Notes: generated by a model not told the origin, from the sequence alone. A stretch of 7,622 nucleotides of DNA from Candidatus Roizmanbacteria bacterium RIFCSPHIGHO2_01_FULL_39_8 (GCA_001789355.1 MFZI01000017.1:1987-9608), one strand, 5' to 3'. Counted from the first letter of the stretch, positions 1 to 6,326 are shown. A program made the numbers and translations.

Positions 1-160
1 CCGCGACAAGTCCGGAGTATTCGGCAAAGTTATTTGTTTGATTGCCCAGCGGCTTGGAAAAGGAGGCAATTATTTTTTGGTCAAGATATAGTACAAAAGC
101 GTATGCGGCAGGCCCTGGATTATGTATCGATCCACCGTCGGTGTAGATGTTGAGTTCCAT
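1..160 (-). CDS. Type 1 ribonuclease H (RNase HI family), N-terminal part, cut by window edge
   Basis: The minus-strand reading frame starts at ATG 160-158 and runs off the left edge after 53 codons. The start MELNIYTDGGS carries the first catalytic aspartate (D8) in the YTDGG motif of the RNase H fold, followed by NPGPAA, as in RNase HI-family proteins. TNNFAEYSGL (residues 42-51) supplies the second metal-binding acidic residue (E47) in the usual TNNxAEY setting. Such enzymes cleave the RNA strand of RNA-DNA hybrids in the cytoplasm, for example R-loops and primers. The two remaining acidic residues lie outside the window. The gene follows the recombinase-like gene on the same strand after 48 bases, so the two may share a transcript. 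No clear SD precedes the ATG; an AGAGG on the minus strand is about 30 bases away, too far to serve. A bifunctional RNase H fusion cannot be excluded because the C-terminus is missing. Confidence 0.88.
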   Translation of the reverse strand, partial: MELNIYTDGGSIHNPGPAAYAFVLYLDQKIIASFSKPLGNQTNNFAEYSGLVA

Positions 161-208
161 AAGAGACACATGTGAAGAGTATCAGATTACCTCTGGATTT
201 GCACGATG

Positions 209-1078
209 TTAAAGTTCTCCCAGTCGTTCTTTTCTTTCTGCTTTTTCTTTGACCAGGTTGAGGAAACGCTCTGTTGAAGAAAGTCTTCGATGTCCAACAA
301 CTCTTGCGATATATTCAACTGAAGCCCCGTTGATGAGCTGATAAGCGATGAAAGTATTTCGCAGATCATTTACCGTGGCGTTTTCTATTCCCACCTCTCG
401 GAAACAACGGGTAATAATTTGGCGAATATTCCGAATAAGTAAGGGATGCCCTGTCCGTGTAATAAAAAGGTGGTCGTCGTTTGTAGAGTTTCCCCGGATT
501 TGAAGATATTCTTCAATGGCTTTTTTGGCAGCCTTATTGAGGGGGACCTTCCTTTCGGGGCTTTTTCCATAACTCCGAATCTTTATATCTGCATCTTCTA
601 CGTCTTGAGTACGAATGTTTGCAAGCTCTCCAATTTTAATGCCGGTTTGGAGAAGGACCTCAATAAGAGCATAGGTGCGAGAATCTTCTTTGCCAACGTC
701 CCGCAAGGCTCGATACTCTAACTTGCTAAAAATTCGGGGTGCAGCCTGAGTATATTTGGGATGAGAGACGTCAAGAGAAGGGTTCTGGTCGATGGTTCCC
801 TCGTTCTTCAAGAAACGGAAAAATGTTCGAATCGAATTTAGTTTTCGGGAGGCGGATTTTTTTGTGTAGCCATCCTGAAGTAGTTTGTTGATGAAGGAGT
901 CAATGTCTTCTTTTTTAACTTCGCGAATGTCATTTTTCTCCTTGCTCGTGATAAATCCAACAAACTGTTCGAGATCTTTTTTATAAGCGATGACGGTAAA
1001 ATCAGATTTTCCTTGCGACTTGAGGTGAGAAACAAACCGTTCCAAAAGTGCAGGGAGAAGTACAGTGTCCATAATCAT
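209..1078 (-). CDS. XerC/D-like tyrosine recombinase, apparently catalytically inactive
   Basis: This is a 289-residue protein of full phage-integrase/Xer length. Residues 8-105 form the N-terminal SAM-like core-binding domain (SRKLNSIRTFFRFLKNEG is typical). Residues 113-289 form the catalytic-type domain. The landmarks are recognisable but several active-site residues are changed. The first arginine is K148 (TGIKIGEL instead of TGLRxSEL). The hairpin lysine is present (K172). The HxxR histidine is N237 in NDLRNTF, and the second arginine R240 is kept. The H/W residue H263 is kept in VVGHRR. The nucleophilic tyrosine is F272 (STERFLNL). The codons, read directly, are AAA, AAT and TTC. The frame is otherwise intact, so this is not a decaying pseudogene. 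Active Xer proteins resolve chromosome dimers; this one may only bind DNA or assist a partner (inference). ATG 1078 is favoured over the in-frame ATG at 1072 because a -35/-10 pair ends just before it. Confidence 0.9.
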   Translation of the reverse strand: MIMDTVLLPALLERFVSHLKSQGKSDFTVIAYKKDLEQFVGFITSKEKNDIREVKKEDIDSFINKLLQDGYTKKSASRKLNSIRTFFRFLKNEGTIDQNPSLDVSHPKYTQAAPRIFSKLEYRALRDVGKEDSRTYALIEVLLQTGIKIGELANIRTQDVEDADIKIRSYGKSPERKVPLNKAAKKAIEEYLQIRGNSTNDDHLFITRTGHPLLIRNIRQIITRCFREVGIENATVNDLRNTFIAYQLINGASVEYIARVVGHRRLSSTERFLNLVKEKAERKERLGEL

Positions 1079-1083
1079 CCCAT

Positions 1084-1112
1084 AATATACTAAATAGAGT
1101 CATAAAATTCAA
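1084..1112 (-). promoter_or_regulatory. Promoter of the recombinase-like gene, leaderless geometry
   Basis: On the minus strand, TTGAAT (1112-1107) is followed after exactly 17 bases by TATATT (1089-1084). Only five bases then separate the -10 from the ATG at 1078, so transcription is expected to begin at or within a base or two of the start codon. There is no SD. The prediction comes from spacing and consensus alone. Confidence 0.6.
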
Positions 1113-1137
1113 GGGTATTTGTAAGAGGGTAAAAAGC

Positions 1138-1166
1138 TTGTTTTTTTCAGTTTTTTTTGCTATAGT
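1138..1166 (+). promoter_or_regulatory. rpsA promoter with extended -10
   Basis: TTGTTT (1138-1143) and TATAGT (1161-1166) are 17 bases apart, and TGC directly before the -10 makes an extended -10 (TGn). The spacer contains a run of eight T (1151-1158). Initiation would fall near 1173, giving a leader of about 33 bases with an SD. This rules out the in-frame ATG at 1167, which overlaps the -10 region. The promoter is divergent from that of the recombinase-like gene; the two -35 elements are about 25 bases apart. Confidence 0.65.
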
Positions 1167-1190
1167 ATGATTCTACCCAAAAAGGCGGGA

Positions 1191-1196
1191 GAGGAG
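1191..1196 (+). promoter_or_regulatory. Ribosome binding site of rpsA
   Basis: GAGGAG lies nine bases before ATG 1206. It is the strongest SD in the window and decides the start of the S1 gene in favour of 1206 over 1167. Confidence 0.75.
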
Positions 1197-1205
1197 TGCA
1201 ACACG

Positions 1206-2267
1206 ATGTCGAAAACAAAAATTAACCCCATGGAGGCGCTACTTAAAAGGAGTGGTCCACCGAGAATTGCAAAAGGACAAGAGCTTGAAGCAACCATTAT
1301 TTCGCTTTCAAAAAAAGGCGTGATGTTTGATATAGGGGCTAAAGCGTATGCGGTCTTAGGCGAACTCGAGACAAAAGAAATATCTACCTATCTTCCCTAT
1401 CTTAAGGTGGGGAGCAAAATGAAGACGAGAGTAATAGCACCCGAATCAAAAGAAGGCTTCCCTGTCGTTTCGATGAGAAAATTCTTTCAAAAAGGGAAGT
1501 GGGATATATTAAAAGAAAAGAAAGAAAAAGAAGAAGAGATAGAAGTGTTGTGTGGGGAGTATGGTAAGGGAGGGGTTTTTATCGACTTCATGGGTATTCG
1601 TGGAGTGATCCCAAAAATTCAGCTGGCGGAAGCCTTTATTAATCAACCGGAAAAACTTGAAGGTCAAAAAATAAAGGTCAGAATTTTGGAAGTAGACGAA
1701 GAAAAAAATAGATTGGTCGTATCGCAAAAAGCTGCGGTCCTTGGCATTTCACAAAAAGACCTGAAAGAAAAATTTGAAAAAATCAAGGAGGGAAAAAAGT
1801 ATAAAGCGCGGATCCTCGGTGTGTCTGAGTTCGGAGTTTTTTGTGAAGTTGAAGGAGTGGAAGGGTTAATTCACATCTCTGAAATTTCATGGGAAAAAGT
1901 AGCTAATGCGGCAGAATATGTAAAAGTCGGAGACGAAATAGATGTGGTAGTAGTAGAAAAAAATGTAGCTGACCTGAAGTTAAACCTCTCGCTAAAACGT
2001 TTGCAGAAAGATCCATGGGAGACAATTGAGGAGAAGTATCCTAAAGATAAGGAAGTATCGGGAAAAATCGTGAGGAAAGAAAAATACGGATATTTCGTAA
2101 GACTAGAACCTGGAATAGAGGGTTTGATTCATGTAAGCAAGCTTACCGGTTCAGAAACATACGAACCTGGCCAGGAAGTCAAAGTCTTTATAGAAAGAGT
2201 AAATAAAAAAAGTAGAAGAATGAGTCTGTTTCTCCCTCAAAAAGAAAAGCCAGTAACTTACAGATGA
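1206..2267 (+). CDS. rpsA: 30S ribosomal protein S1, four S1 domains
   Basis: This 353-residue protein carries four consecutive S1 (OB-fold) RNA-binding domains at about residues 21-92, 107-176, 193-264 and 280-343. Domains 3 and 4 are the most canonical, with SEFGVFCEVEGVEGLIHISE (207-226) and the matching YGYFVRLEPGIEGLIHVSKL block (294-313). Domains 1 and 2 are more divergent, as expected of the ribosome-docking half of S1. S1 binds mRNA on the small subunit and helps load and unfold transcripts lacking a good SD. E. coli S1 has six domains, whereas four-domain forms occur in other bacteria, so this is a short but plausible genuine S1. A highly charged Lys/Glu linker (102-112) joins domains 1 and 2. 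The start at 1206 gives MSKTK and is supported by the SD; the longer frame from 1167 begins inside the promoter. No hairpin-plus-T terminator follows the stop. Confidence 0.9.
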   Translation: MSKTKINPMEALLKRSGPPRIAKGQELEATIISLSKKGVMFDIGAKAYAVLGELETKEISTYLPYLKVGSKMKTRVIAPESKEGFPVVSMRKFFQKGKWDILKEKKEKEEEIEVLCGEYGKGGVFIDFMGIRGVIPKIQLAEAFINQPEKLEGQKIKVRILEVDEEKNRLVVSQKAAVLGISQKDLKEKFEKIKEGKKYKARILGVSEFGVFCEVEGVEGLIHISEISWEKVANAAEYVKVGDEIDVVVVEKNVADLKLNLSLKRLQKDPWETIEEKYPKDKEVSGKIVRKEKYGYFVRLEPGIEGLIHVSKLTGSETYEPGQEVKVFIERVNKKSRRMSLFLPQKEKPVTYR

Positions 2268-2270
2268 CCT

Positions 2271-2353
2271 GTAATTTGTAATTAGTGAGTAGTAATTAGG
2301 ATAGCTAAAATACTCCAAAAGCTCCAAATTACAAATTACCAATTTCTCATTAC
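2271..2353. repeat. Inverted pair of degenerate heptamer arrays
   Basis: Most of the rpsA-prgI spacer is repeat. Four head-to-tail heptamers of the GTAATTA type occupy 2271-2298. After a 27-base spacer, four heptamers of the complementary AAATTAC type occupy 2326-2353. The arrays therefore face each other; 2271-2283 and 2327-2339 are perfect 13-base inverted repeats with a 43-base interval. The interval contains an additional AGCT/AGCT pairing. The transcript could form a hairpin, but no T-run follows, so a classical intrinsic terminator is not supported. Confidence 0.65.
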
Positions 2354-2365
2354 TTCGGTTATACT
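2336..2365 (+). promoter_or_regulatory. Promoter of the PrgI/VirB4 operon, leaderless geometry
   Basis: TATACT (2360-2365) lies six bases before ATG 2372, placing the expected transcription start on the A of the start codon. The best -35 is TTACCA (2336-2341, 18-base spacing, four of six consensus matches), which lies within the right-hand heptamer array. No SD of useful strength precedes the ATG. The -10 is better supported than the -35. Confidence 0.5.
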
Positions 2366-2371
2366 GGAATT

Positions 2372-3181
2372 ATGGATCAACATCCCATGCCACGACAGAT
2401 CACCACATTTGAATTTAAGCTCATAGGTTTTCTTACCTTAAAACAATTTATTTATTTAGTAATATTTGTTCCCCTTGGGTTTATCGTATATAAATTATTT
2501 CCCCTTCCTCTTGTCAATATTCTTCTTGCGGTTTTAATAGGAGGAGTGGGTGCGGCTTTTGCCTTTCTTCCGGTCAACGAGAGACCGCTTGATGTGTGGA
2601 TACGCAATCTTACCAAGCGGCTCACGTCTCCTACGCAGTATGTCTATAAAAAAAGCAATCAACCCGTCTACTTTCTGCAAAACCTTTTTTTTGTGAGCGA
2701 TCCCCATCGTGCGTTGGCACATATCGAATCGCAAGAAAAATTAGCAGCTTATCTTGCTCTGAGTAAAAAAAAAGAAGTAGAAAAAACAAAAGAAGCACGG
2801 GTTTCTCAACTTTTGAAAGGAGCCCCCCCCGCCGCTAAAAATCAAGCGCCCCCGGTAGGGAAAAAAGAAGCCCCGCCTGAAATACAAACCGAAAAGGAGA
2901 CCCATCAACCAAAACCATTTTTATCCGGGCTGGTAAAAAACCATAAACTGATTCCGCTCCCCGGAATTCTTATTTACGTCAAGGATGAAAAAGGAAGCTT
3001 AGTCCGTTTGCTAAAGTCAAACCCGCACGGAGTTTTTGCCACGTTTAATCCTCTTGTAAAGAGCGAATATCAACTTGAAACTCGAGATCCAAAGAGCAAC
3101 TACTTTTTTGATACAATGAAAATTAGGATAGAAGACGATAATCCTAAGCCGATAGAAATATTTTCCAAGGAACTTCTTTAG
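2372..3181 (+). CDS. PrgI-family type IV secretion membrane protein with C-terminal beta-rich domain
   Basis: The N-terminal 110 residues match the PrgI-family pattern of Gram-positive and CPR conjugation-like systems: a short cytoplasmic start (MPRQITTFEFKLIGFLTLKQ), two adjacent membrane helices at about residues 24-41 and 47-67, then NERPLDVWIRNLTKRL followed by the SPTQYVYKK region. PrgI is thought to be a small inner-membrane part of the secretion platform that works with VirB4, which is encoded two genes downstream. Residues 149-182 are a Pro/Ala/Lys-rich linker. Residues 190-265 look like a small beta-sandwich of the carboxypeptidase-regulatory/CnaB type (PGILIYVKDEKGSLVRLL, NPHGVFATFNPL, SEYQLETRDP). 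This makes the protein about twice the length of a minimal PrgI. The linker is encoded by DNA with runs of nine A and eight C. The assignment of the N-terminus is firm; the nature of the C-terminal domain is inferred from pattern. Confidence 0.82.
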   Translation: MDQHPMPRQITTFEFKLIGFLTLKQFIYLVIFVPLGFIVYKLFPLPLVNILLAVLIGGVGAAFAFLPVNERPLDVWIRNLTKRLTSPTQYVYKKSNQPVYFLQNLFFVSDPHRALAHIESQEKLAAYLALSKKKEVEKTKEARVSQLLKGAPPAAKNQAPPVGKKEAPPEIQTEKETHQPKPFLSGLVKNHKLIPLPGILIYVKDEKGSLVRLLKSNPHGVFATFNPLVKSEYQLETRDPKSNYFFDTMKIRIEDDNPKPIEIFSKELL

Positions 3182-3208
3182 AAATTGAGAAATTGTGAGA
3201 ATAAGAAA

Positions 3209-3865
3209 ATGGCAGTAAAAAAACCAACTTCACCAGTTAAGGCCACCACACAATTTTTTGTAGAGGTGGAAGATGTAAAAGACGACATCTTGTTATTGAA
3301 AGATTATTCAGCCTGTGTCGTAATAGAGGTGGGAGCGGTTAACTTTTGGCTCCTCTCTCAAGAGGAGCAGTCCTCAATTATTTATGCCTATTCGGGTCTT
3401 TTAAATTCGCTTTCGTTCCCCATACAGATTTTGATTTTGTCAAAAAAAATGGACATATCTTCATACTTGGATTATCTGACAAGCGTTTCAAATCGGCAAA
3501 AAAATGATCTCATTCAGTCGAGATTGGCGAGTTACCGGGAATTCATCAAGACCATCGTGAAAAAAAATACAGTTTTGGAAAAAAGATTTTTTTTCCTTGT
3601 CCCTTTTTCTCCTCTTGAGATGGGAGTGAGTGGGGTGAATGCGAAAAACCTCAACAAAGAATATGTCGTAAGTCGCGCAAAGACTTCGCTTTATCCCAAA
3701 AGAGATCATCTCGTGAGACTATTGTCGAAGATAGGATTAATGTCGACTGTTTTGCAAAAGCAAGCCATCGTGGAGCTTTTGCTGAATTTGCTCAATCCGT
3801 CTGCAACAGGGAGAAGACTCGCTCCGATCGAGAGTTATACGGATATAGTTATGGCACAAGACTAA
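3209..3865 (+). CDS. TraC-like protein of a type IV secretion-like operon
   Basis: This soluble 218-residue protein sits between PrgI and VirB4. Recognisable stretches are TTQFFVEVEDVKDDILLLKD near the start, then VVIEVGAVNFWLLSQEEQ and IIYAYSGLLNSLSFPIQI. These match the TraC-like domain proteins seen beside VirB4 in CPR genomes and resemble the N-terminal region of VirB4/TraC ATPases. There is no Walker A motif, so it is not an ATPase alone. It probably docks on the VirB4 motor or the membrane platform (inference). The start is taken at ATG 3209 (MAVKKPTS); an upstream in-frame TTG at 3185 would add eight unremarkable residues. The gap to PrgI is 27 bases and to VirB4 only two bases, so translation is probably coupled to VirB4. 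No strong SD is present. Confidence 0.75.
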   Translation: MAVKKPTSPVKATTQFFVEVEDVKDDILLLKDYSACVVIEVGAVNFWLLSQEEQSSIIYAYSGLLNSLSFPIQILILSKKMDISSYLDYLTSVSNRQKNDLIQSRLASYREFIKTIVKKNTVLEKRFFFLVPFSPLEMGVSGVNAKNLNKEYVVSRAKTSLYPKRDHLVRLLSKIGLMSTVLQKQAIVELLLNLLNPSATGRRLAPIESYTDIVMAQD

Positions 3866-3867
3866 TT

Positions 3868-5622
3868 ATGTTTAATTTATTCGGCAACAAGAAAAATAAG
3901 CCGCCGACGAGCTTGTTACCTGCTTCGCAAAACGTAGCTCAATTTTTGGCGAAAGGAAATGTTTCGGTAAAAGACATCATTGCTCCTTCGTTTGTCGAAG
4001 TCGACTTTAATCACGTCAAGGTGGACGATAAATATTATCGGACTTTTTATGTAGTGGGCTATCCTCGCTATGTTTCTGCTAACTGGCTTTATCCACTGAT
4101 AACATTTGATCATCCTCTTTATATCTCGATGTATATCTATCCAACTGAAGCCAAGACAGTGCTTGAGGATTTGAAAAGAAAAATCGCCGAGATGGAAGCA
4201 ACGATCGAATCGGATATAAAAGCAGGAAAAGTCGTCGATCCTACTGTACAGGTTGCCCTCGATGACGCTCTTTCCCTTCAGGCGGAGCTTGCAAAAGGAG
4301 CCGAGCGCTTTTTCCAGTTCGGCCTCTATGTCACGCTTCCTGCGGACAATCTGGAGGAGCTTAATCGGATAAGTAAAGAAATAGATGCGGTGTTATCCTC
4401 ATTACTCATCATCGCCAAGCAAGCGACGCTTGAAATGGAGGAAGGATTTAAATCAACACTGCCCATGTTTTACGACAGAATGGAAGTGTGGAGAAATATT
4501 GATACGACGTCTTTGGCGATGACATTTCCTTTTGTGACGGCGTCCTTGACAAAAAATGAAGGAATTCTCTACGGAGTGAATGAACACGATGGAAGCCTCA
4601 TCATATTCGATCGATTTACTCTAGAAAATGCAAACTCAGTGATATTGGGAAAATCAGGAGGAGGAAAGAGTTTTTTTGTTAAACTGGAGGCTTTGAGACT
4701 CTTGATGATGGGGGTAGACATACTTATCATCGATCCCGAAAATGAGTATAAAAAATTGGCAGAATCTATGGGGGGAGAGTTTGTTGTCTTTTCGACAAGC
4801 TCCCAGTACAAGATAAACCCATTTGATCTCGTGGGGGCTGAAGCTGAGCCGGACGAACTTTCCAATAAAATCCTCGACCTTCATTCTTTGATGAAAGTGA
4901 TCATGGGAGATTTGACTCCTTCCCAAGATGCGCTTCTTGATCGGGCACTCGTTTTGACCTACCGGGAAAAAGGAATTACCCAGGAACCGGAAACATATAA
5001 GAAAGAGCCGCCGCTTCTTGAGGACCTCTATAAAATATTCACTGGGATGGAGACGCCTGAAGCAGGTGAGCTTGCCGCCCGCCTGGAAAAATTTGTCAAA
5101 GGATCCGCTTCCGGCATCTTCAATCAGCAATCCAATTTTGACATCAAAAATCCGATGACGGTCTTTGGTATTCGGGATTTGGAAGAAAATCTTCGGCCGG
5201 TTGCCATGTATATCGTCCTCGACTATATCTGGAACAGAGTGAGAAAAGATAGAAGAAAAAGAGTATTGGTGGTCGATGAAGCCTGGTATTTGATTAAGCA
5301 AAAGGATTCGGGGGCATACCTGCATAGTTTTGCCAAACGGGCCCGCAAATATTTGCTTGGGGTGACCACGATAACTCAGGACGTCGAAGACTTTCTCTCA
5401 ACCGATGAAGGAAAAGCGATTATCACGAACTCCAGTCTGCAGATCATCTTAAAACAGTCGACAGCCGCGGTCGACAAAATTTCGGAAACCTTTTATCTTA
5501 CCGGCGGAGAAAAACACTTCCTTTTATCTGCGGGAGTCGGAGAAGGATTGTTTTTTGCGGGCCACTCTCATGTCGGGTTTAGGGTGATCGCCTCAGAAGA
5601 AGAAAAAACGCTCATTGAATAA
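3868..5622 (+). CDS. VirB4/TraC-type conjugation ATPase
   Basis: This is a 584-residue motor ATPase of the VirB4 family, which powers assembly and substrate movement in type IV secretion at the inner membrane. Residues 38-230 correspond to the N-terminal CagE/TrbE/VirB domain, with an acidic/alanine-rich helical insert at about 95-145 likely to form a coiled coil. The RecA-like ATPase domain starts near 233 (GILYGVNEHDG). Walker A is GKSGGGKS (261-268), and LIIDPENEY (287-294) is the characteristic VirB4 segment after it. Walker B is RVLVVDEAW (465-473) with D470 and E471. Then follow RARKYLLGVTTITQD (491-505, with Q504 as the motif-C type residue) and NSSLQIILKQ (521-530). All expected motifs are intact. 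The gene is shorter than the roughly 800-residue VirB4 proteins, and the TraC-like gene just upstream may supply the difference. It ends 20 bases before the heptamer array and converges with the phosphoribosyltransferase gene. Confidence 0.92.
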   Translation: MFNLFGNKKNKPPTSLLPASQNVAQFLAKGNVSVKDIIAPSFVEVDFNHVKVDDKYYRTFYVVGYPRYVSANWLYPLITFDHPLYISMYIYPTEAKTVLEDLKRKIAEMEATIESDIKAGKVVDPTVQVALDDALSLQAELAKGAERFFQFGLYVTLPADNLEELNRISKEIDAVLSSLLIIAKQATLEMEEGFKSTLPMFYDRMEVWRNIDTTSLAMTFPFVTASLTKNEGILYGVNEHDGSLIIFDRFTLENANSVILGKSGGGKSFFVKLEALRLLMMGVDILIIDPENEYKKLAESMGGEFVVFSTSSQYKINPFDLVGAEAEPDELSNKILDLHSLMKVIMGDLTPSQDALLDRALVLTYREKGITQEPETYKKEPPLLEDLYKIFTGMETPEAGELAARLEKFVKGSASGIFNQQSNFDIKNPMTVFGIRDLEENLRPVAMYIVLDYIWNRVRKDRRKRVLVVDEAWYLIKQKDSGAYLHSFAKRARKYLLGVTTITQDVEDFLSTDEGKAIITNSSLQIILKQSTAAVDKISETFYLTGGEKHFLLSAGVGEGLFFAGHSHVGFRVIASEEEKTLIE

Positions 5623-5641
5623 TCTTTTTTTGAATTTCCAC

Positions 5642-5683
5642 CTAACACCTAACACATAACGCTTAACGCTTAACGTTTAATGT
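5642..5683. repeat. Tandem degenerate heptamer array (six units)
   Basis: Six consecutive 7-base units start at 5642, 5649, 5656, 5663, 5670 and 5677. They grade from CTAACAC (twice) through ATAACGC and TTAACGC to TTAACGT and TTAATGT, giving a consensus of NTAACNC. The array fills the convergent VirB4-phosphoribosyltransferase junction and extends 21 bases into the latter gene. No unique spacers separate the units, so it is not a CRISPR array. Confidence 0.7.
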
Positions 5684-6304
5684 TTTCACAACTTCCTTGT
5701 CTTCTATTTGAGGAAAGCGTTCATAGAATTTGGACACCGCCGAAAAATAAGGGTCTTTCGTGAGGATAAATGTTTTATCAAATCCTCTCGTATCAAAGTC
5801 GCTTGGAGCAGCGGGAACAGCAAGATAGATAGACCTTAGCTTTTTAGACCGTAGATAGAGGGCGGCGACTTTTACGGTAGACCCTGTTGCAATTCCATCA
5901 TCGACGAGAATGACAATCTTTCCTTTTAGATTTCTGGTATATATATATTGTTTTAGGTTGAACCGCTTCAGATATGATGAAAATTTCCTTCTTGCGATCC
6001 CGATCTGATTTCGAATAGCTGCCTTATCTATATTGACTGACCGAAGAACATCTTTTTCAAGATACACGGTATCAAAACATAATGCTCCTATGGCGAGTTC
6101 CGGATTAAAGGAAGCGGGAATTTTTGCTACGACCAAAGGGAGGTGTTTGCAAAATAAGCCTTTTGCAATAACATCGCCGATAACAACTCCTCCTCGCAGC
6201 AAAGAAACAACCACAACTTTTTTAAGACCTTTTTTAATATCCCGGTCTACATAGAGTCGAACCAAAAGCTTTCTTCCCGCATCCCTGCGGTCTTTAAATA
6301 TCAT
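5663..6304 (-). CDS. Predicted phosphoribosyltransferase (COG1926 type)
   Basis: This 213-residue type I phosphoribosyltransferase begins MIFKDRRDAGRKLL and shows SLLRGGVVIGDVIA (34-47), NPELAIGAL (67-75) and the PRPP-binding signature VILVDDGIATGST (131-143), followed by AVPAAPSD (162-169). The order and wording fit the stand-alone predicted phosphoribosyltransferase family COG1926, whose substrate is not established. The family would transfer or release phosphoribosyl groups from PRPP in the cytoplasm. The usual PRGGVP loop is LRGGVV here. The C-terminal residues and the stop codon (TAA, 5665-5663) are encoded by the heptamer array, so the end of the protein has probably shifted with the repeat. 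The start at ATG 6304 fits the family N-terminus, and a -10-like TAGAAT lies seven bases upstream. No SD is seen. It converges with VirB4 and diverges from the tRNA gene. Confidence 0.85.
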   Translation of the reverse strand: MIFKDRRDAGRKLLVRLYVDRDIKKGLKKVVVVSLLRGGVVIGDVIAKGLFCKHLPLVVAKIPASFNPELAIGALCFDTVYLEKDVLRSVNIDKAAIRNQIGIARRKFSSYLKRFNLKQYIYTRNLKGKIVILVDDGIATGSTVKVAALYLRSKKLRSIYLAVPAAPSDFDTRGFDKTFILTKDPYFSAVSKFYERFPQIEDKEVVKTLNVKR

Positions 6305-6321
6305 TGAGGATATTCTATAAT
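6293..6321 (+). promoter_or_regulatory. tRNA-Ala promoter
   Basis: TTTAAA (6293-6298) and a perfect TATAAT (6316-6321) are 17 bases apart on the plus strand. Transcription would start near 6328, leaving about 26 bases of leader before the mature tRNA end at 6354. The -10 overlaps the minus-strand TATTAT, so this is a divergent promoter with shared bases. The -35 overlaps the first codons of the phosphoribosyltransferase gene. Confidence 0.5.
6312..6317 (-). promoter_or_regulatory. -10 candidate for the phosphoribosyltransferase gene
   Basis: TAGAAT on the minus strand (6317-6312) ends seven bases before ATG 6304, giving leaderless or near-leaderless geometry. TATTAT (6322-6317), overlapping by one base, is an alternative that would leave a leader of a few bases. 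No convincing -35 is visible for either. Confidence 0.4.
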
Positions 6322-6326
6322 ATTCT

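Noticed and set aside
446..721. 91-codon plus-strand open frame
   Set aside because: It lies antisense within the recombinase-like gene and has no protein-like motifs, SD or promoter.
209..1078. Mobile genetic element driven by the recombinase, possibly using the tRNA as an attachment site
   Set aside because: The recombinase lacks its nucleophile, the only tRNA is over 5 kb away, no direct repeat of the tRNA 3' end was noticed near the recombinase gene, and the neighbours are housekeeping genes.
1167..1205. Longer start for the S1 gene at ATG 1167
   Set aside because: This ATG overlaps the end of the TATAGT -10 and would lie upstream of the predicted transcription start; ATG 1206 has a GAGGAG SD at nine bases and gives a normal S1 N-terminus.
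2268..2345. Intrinsic terminator of rpsA
   Set aside because: An inverted repeat exists but the stem is AT-rich with a 43-base interval, and no T-run follows it.
3185..3208. TTG 3185 as start of the TraC-like protein
   Set aside because: It adds eight residues with no family resemblance and has no SD; ATG 3209 is the simpler start.
4654..5325. 223-codon minus-strand open frame
   Set aside because: It lies wholly inside the VirB4 ATPase gene, whose motifs are intact, and its translation has no recognisable domain.
5623..5641. T-rich stretch after VirB4 as a terminator
   Set aside because: There is a run of T after the stop but no GC-rich hairpin before it.
5642..5683. CRISPR or telomere array
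   Set aside because: Units are seven bases with no unique spacers, too short for CRISPR, and the array is internal to the sequence rather than at a replicon end.
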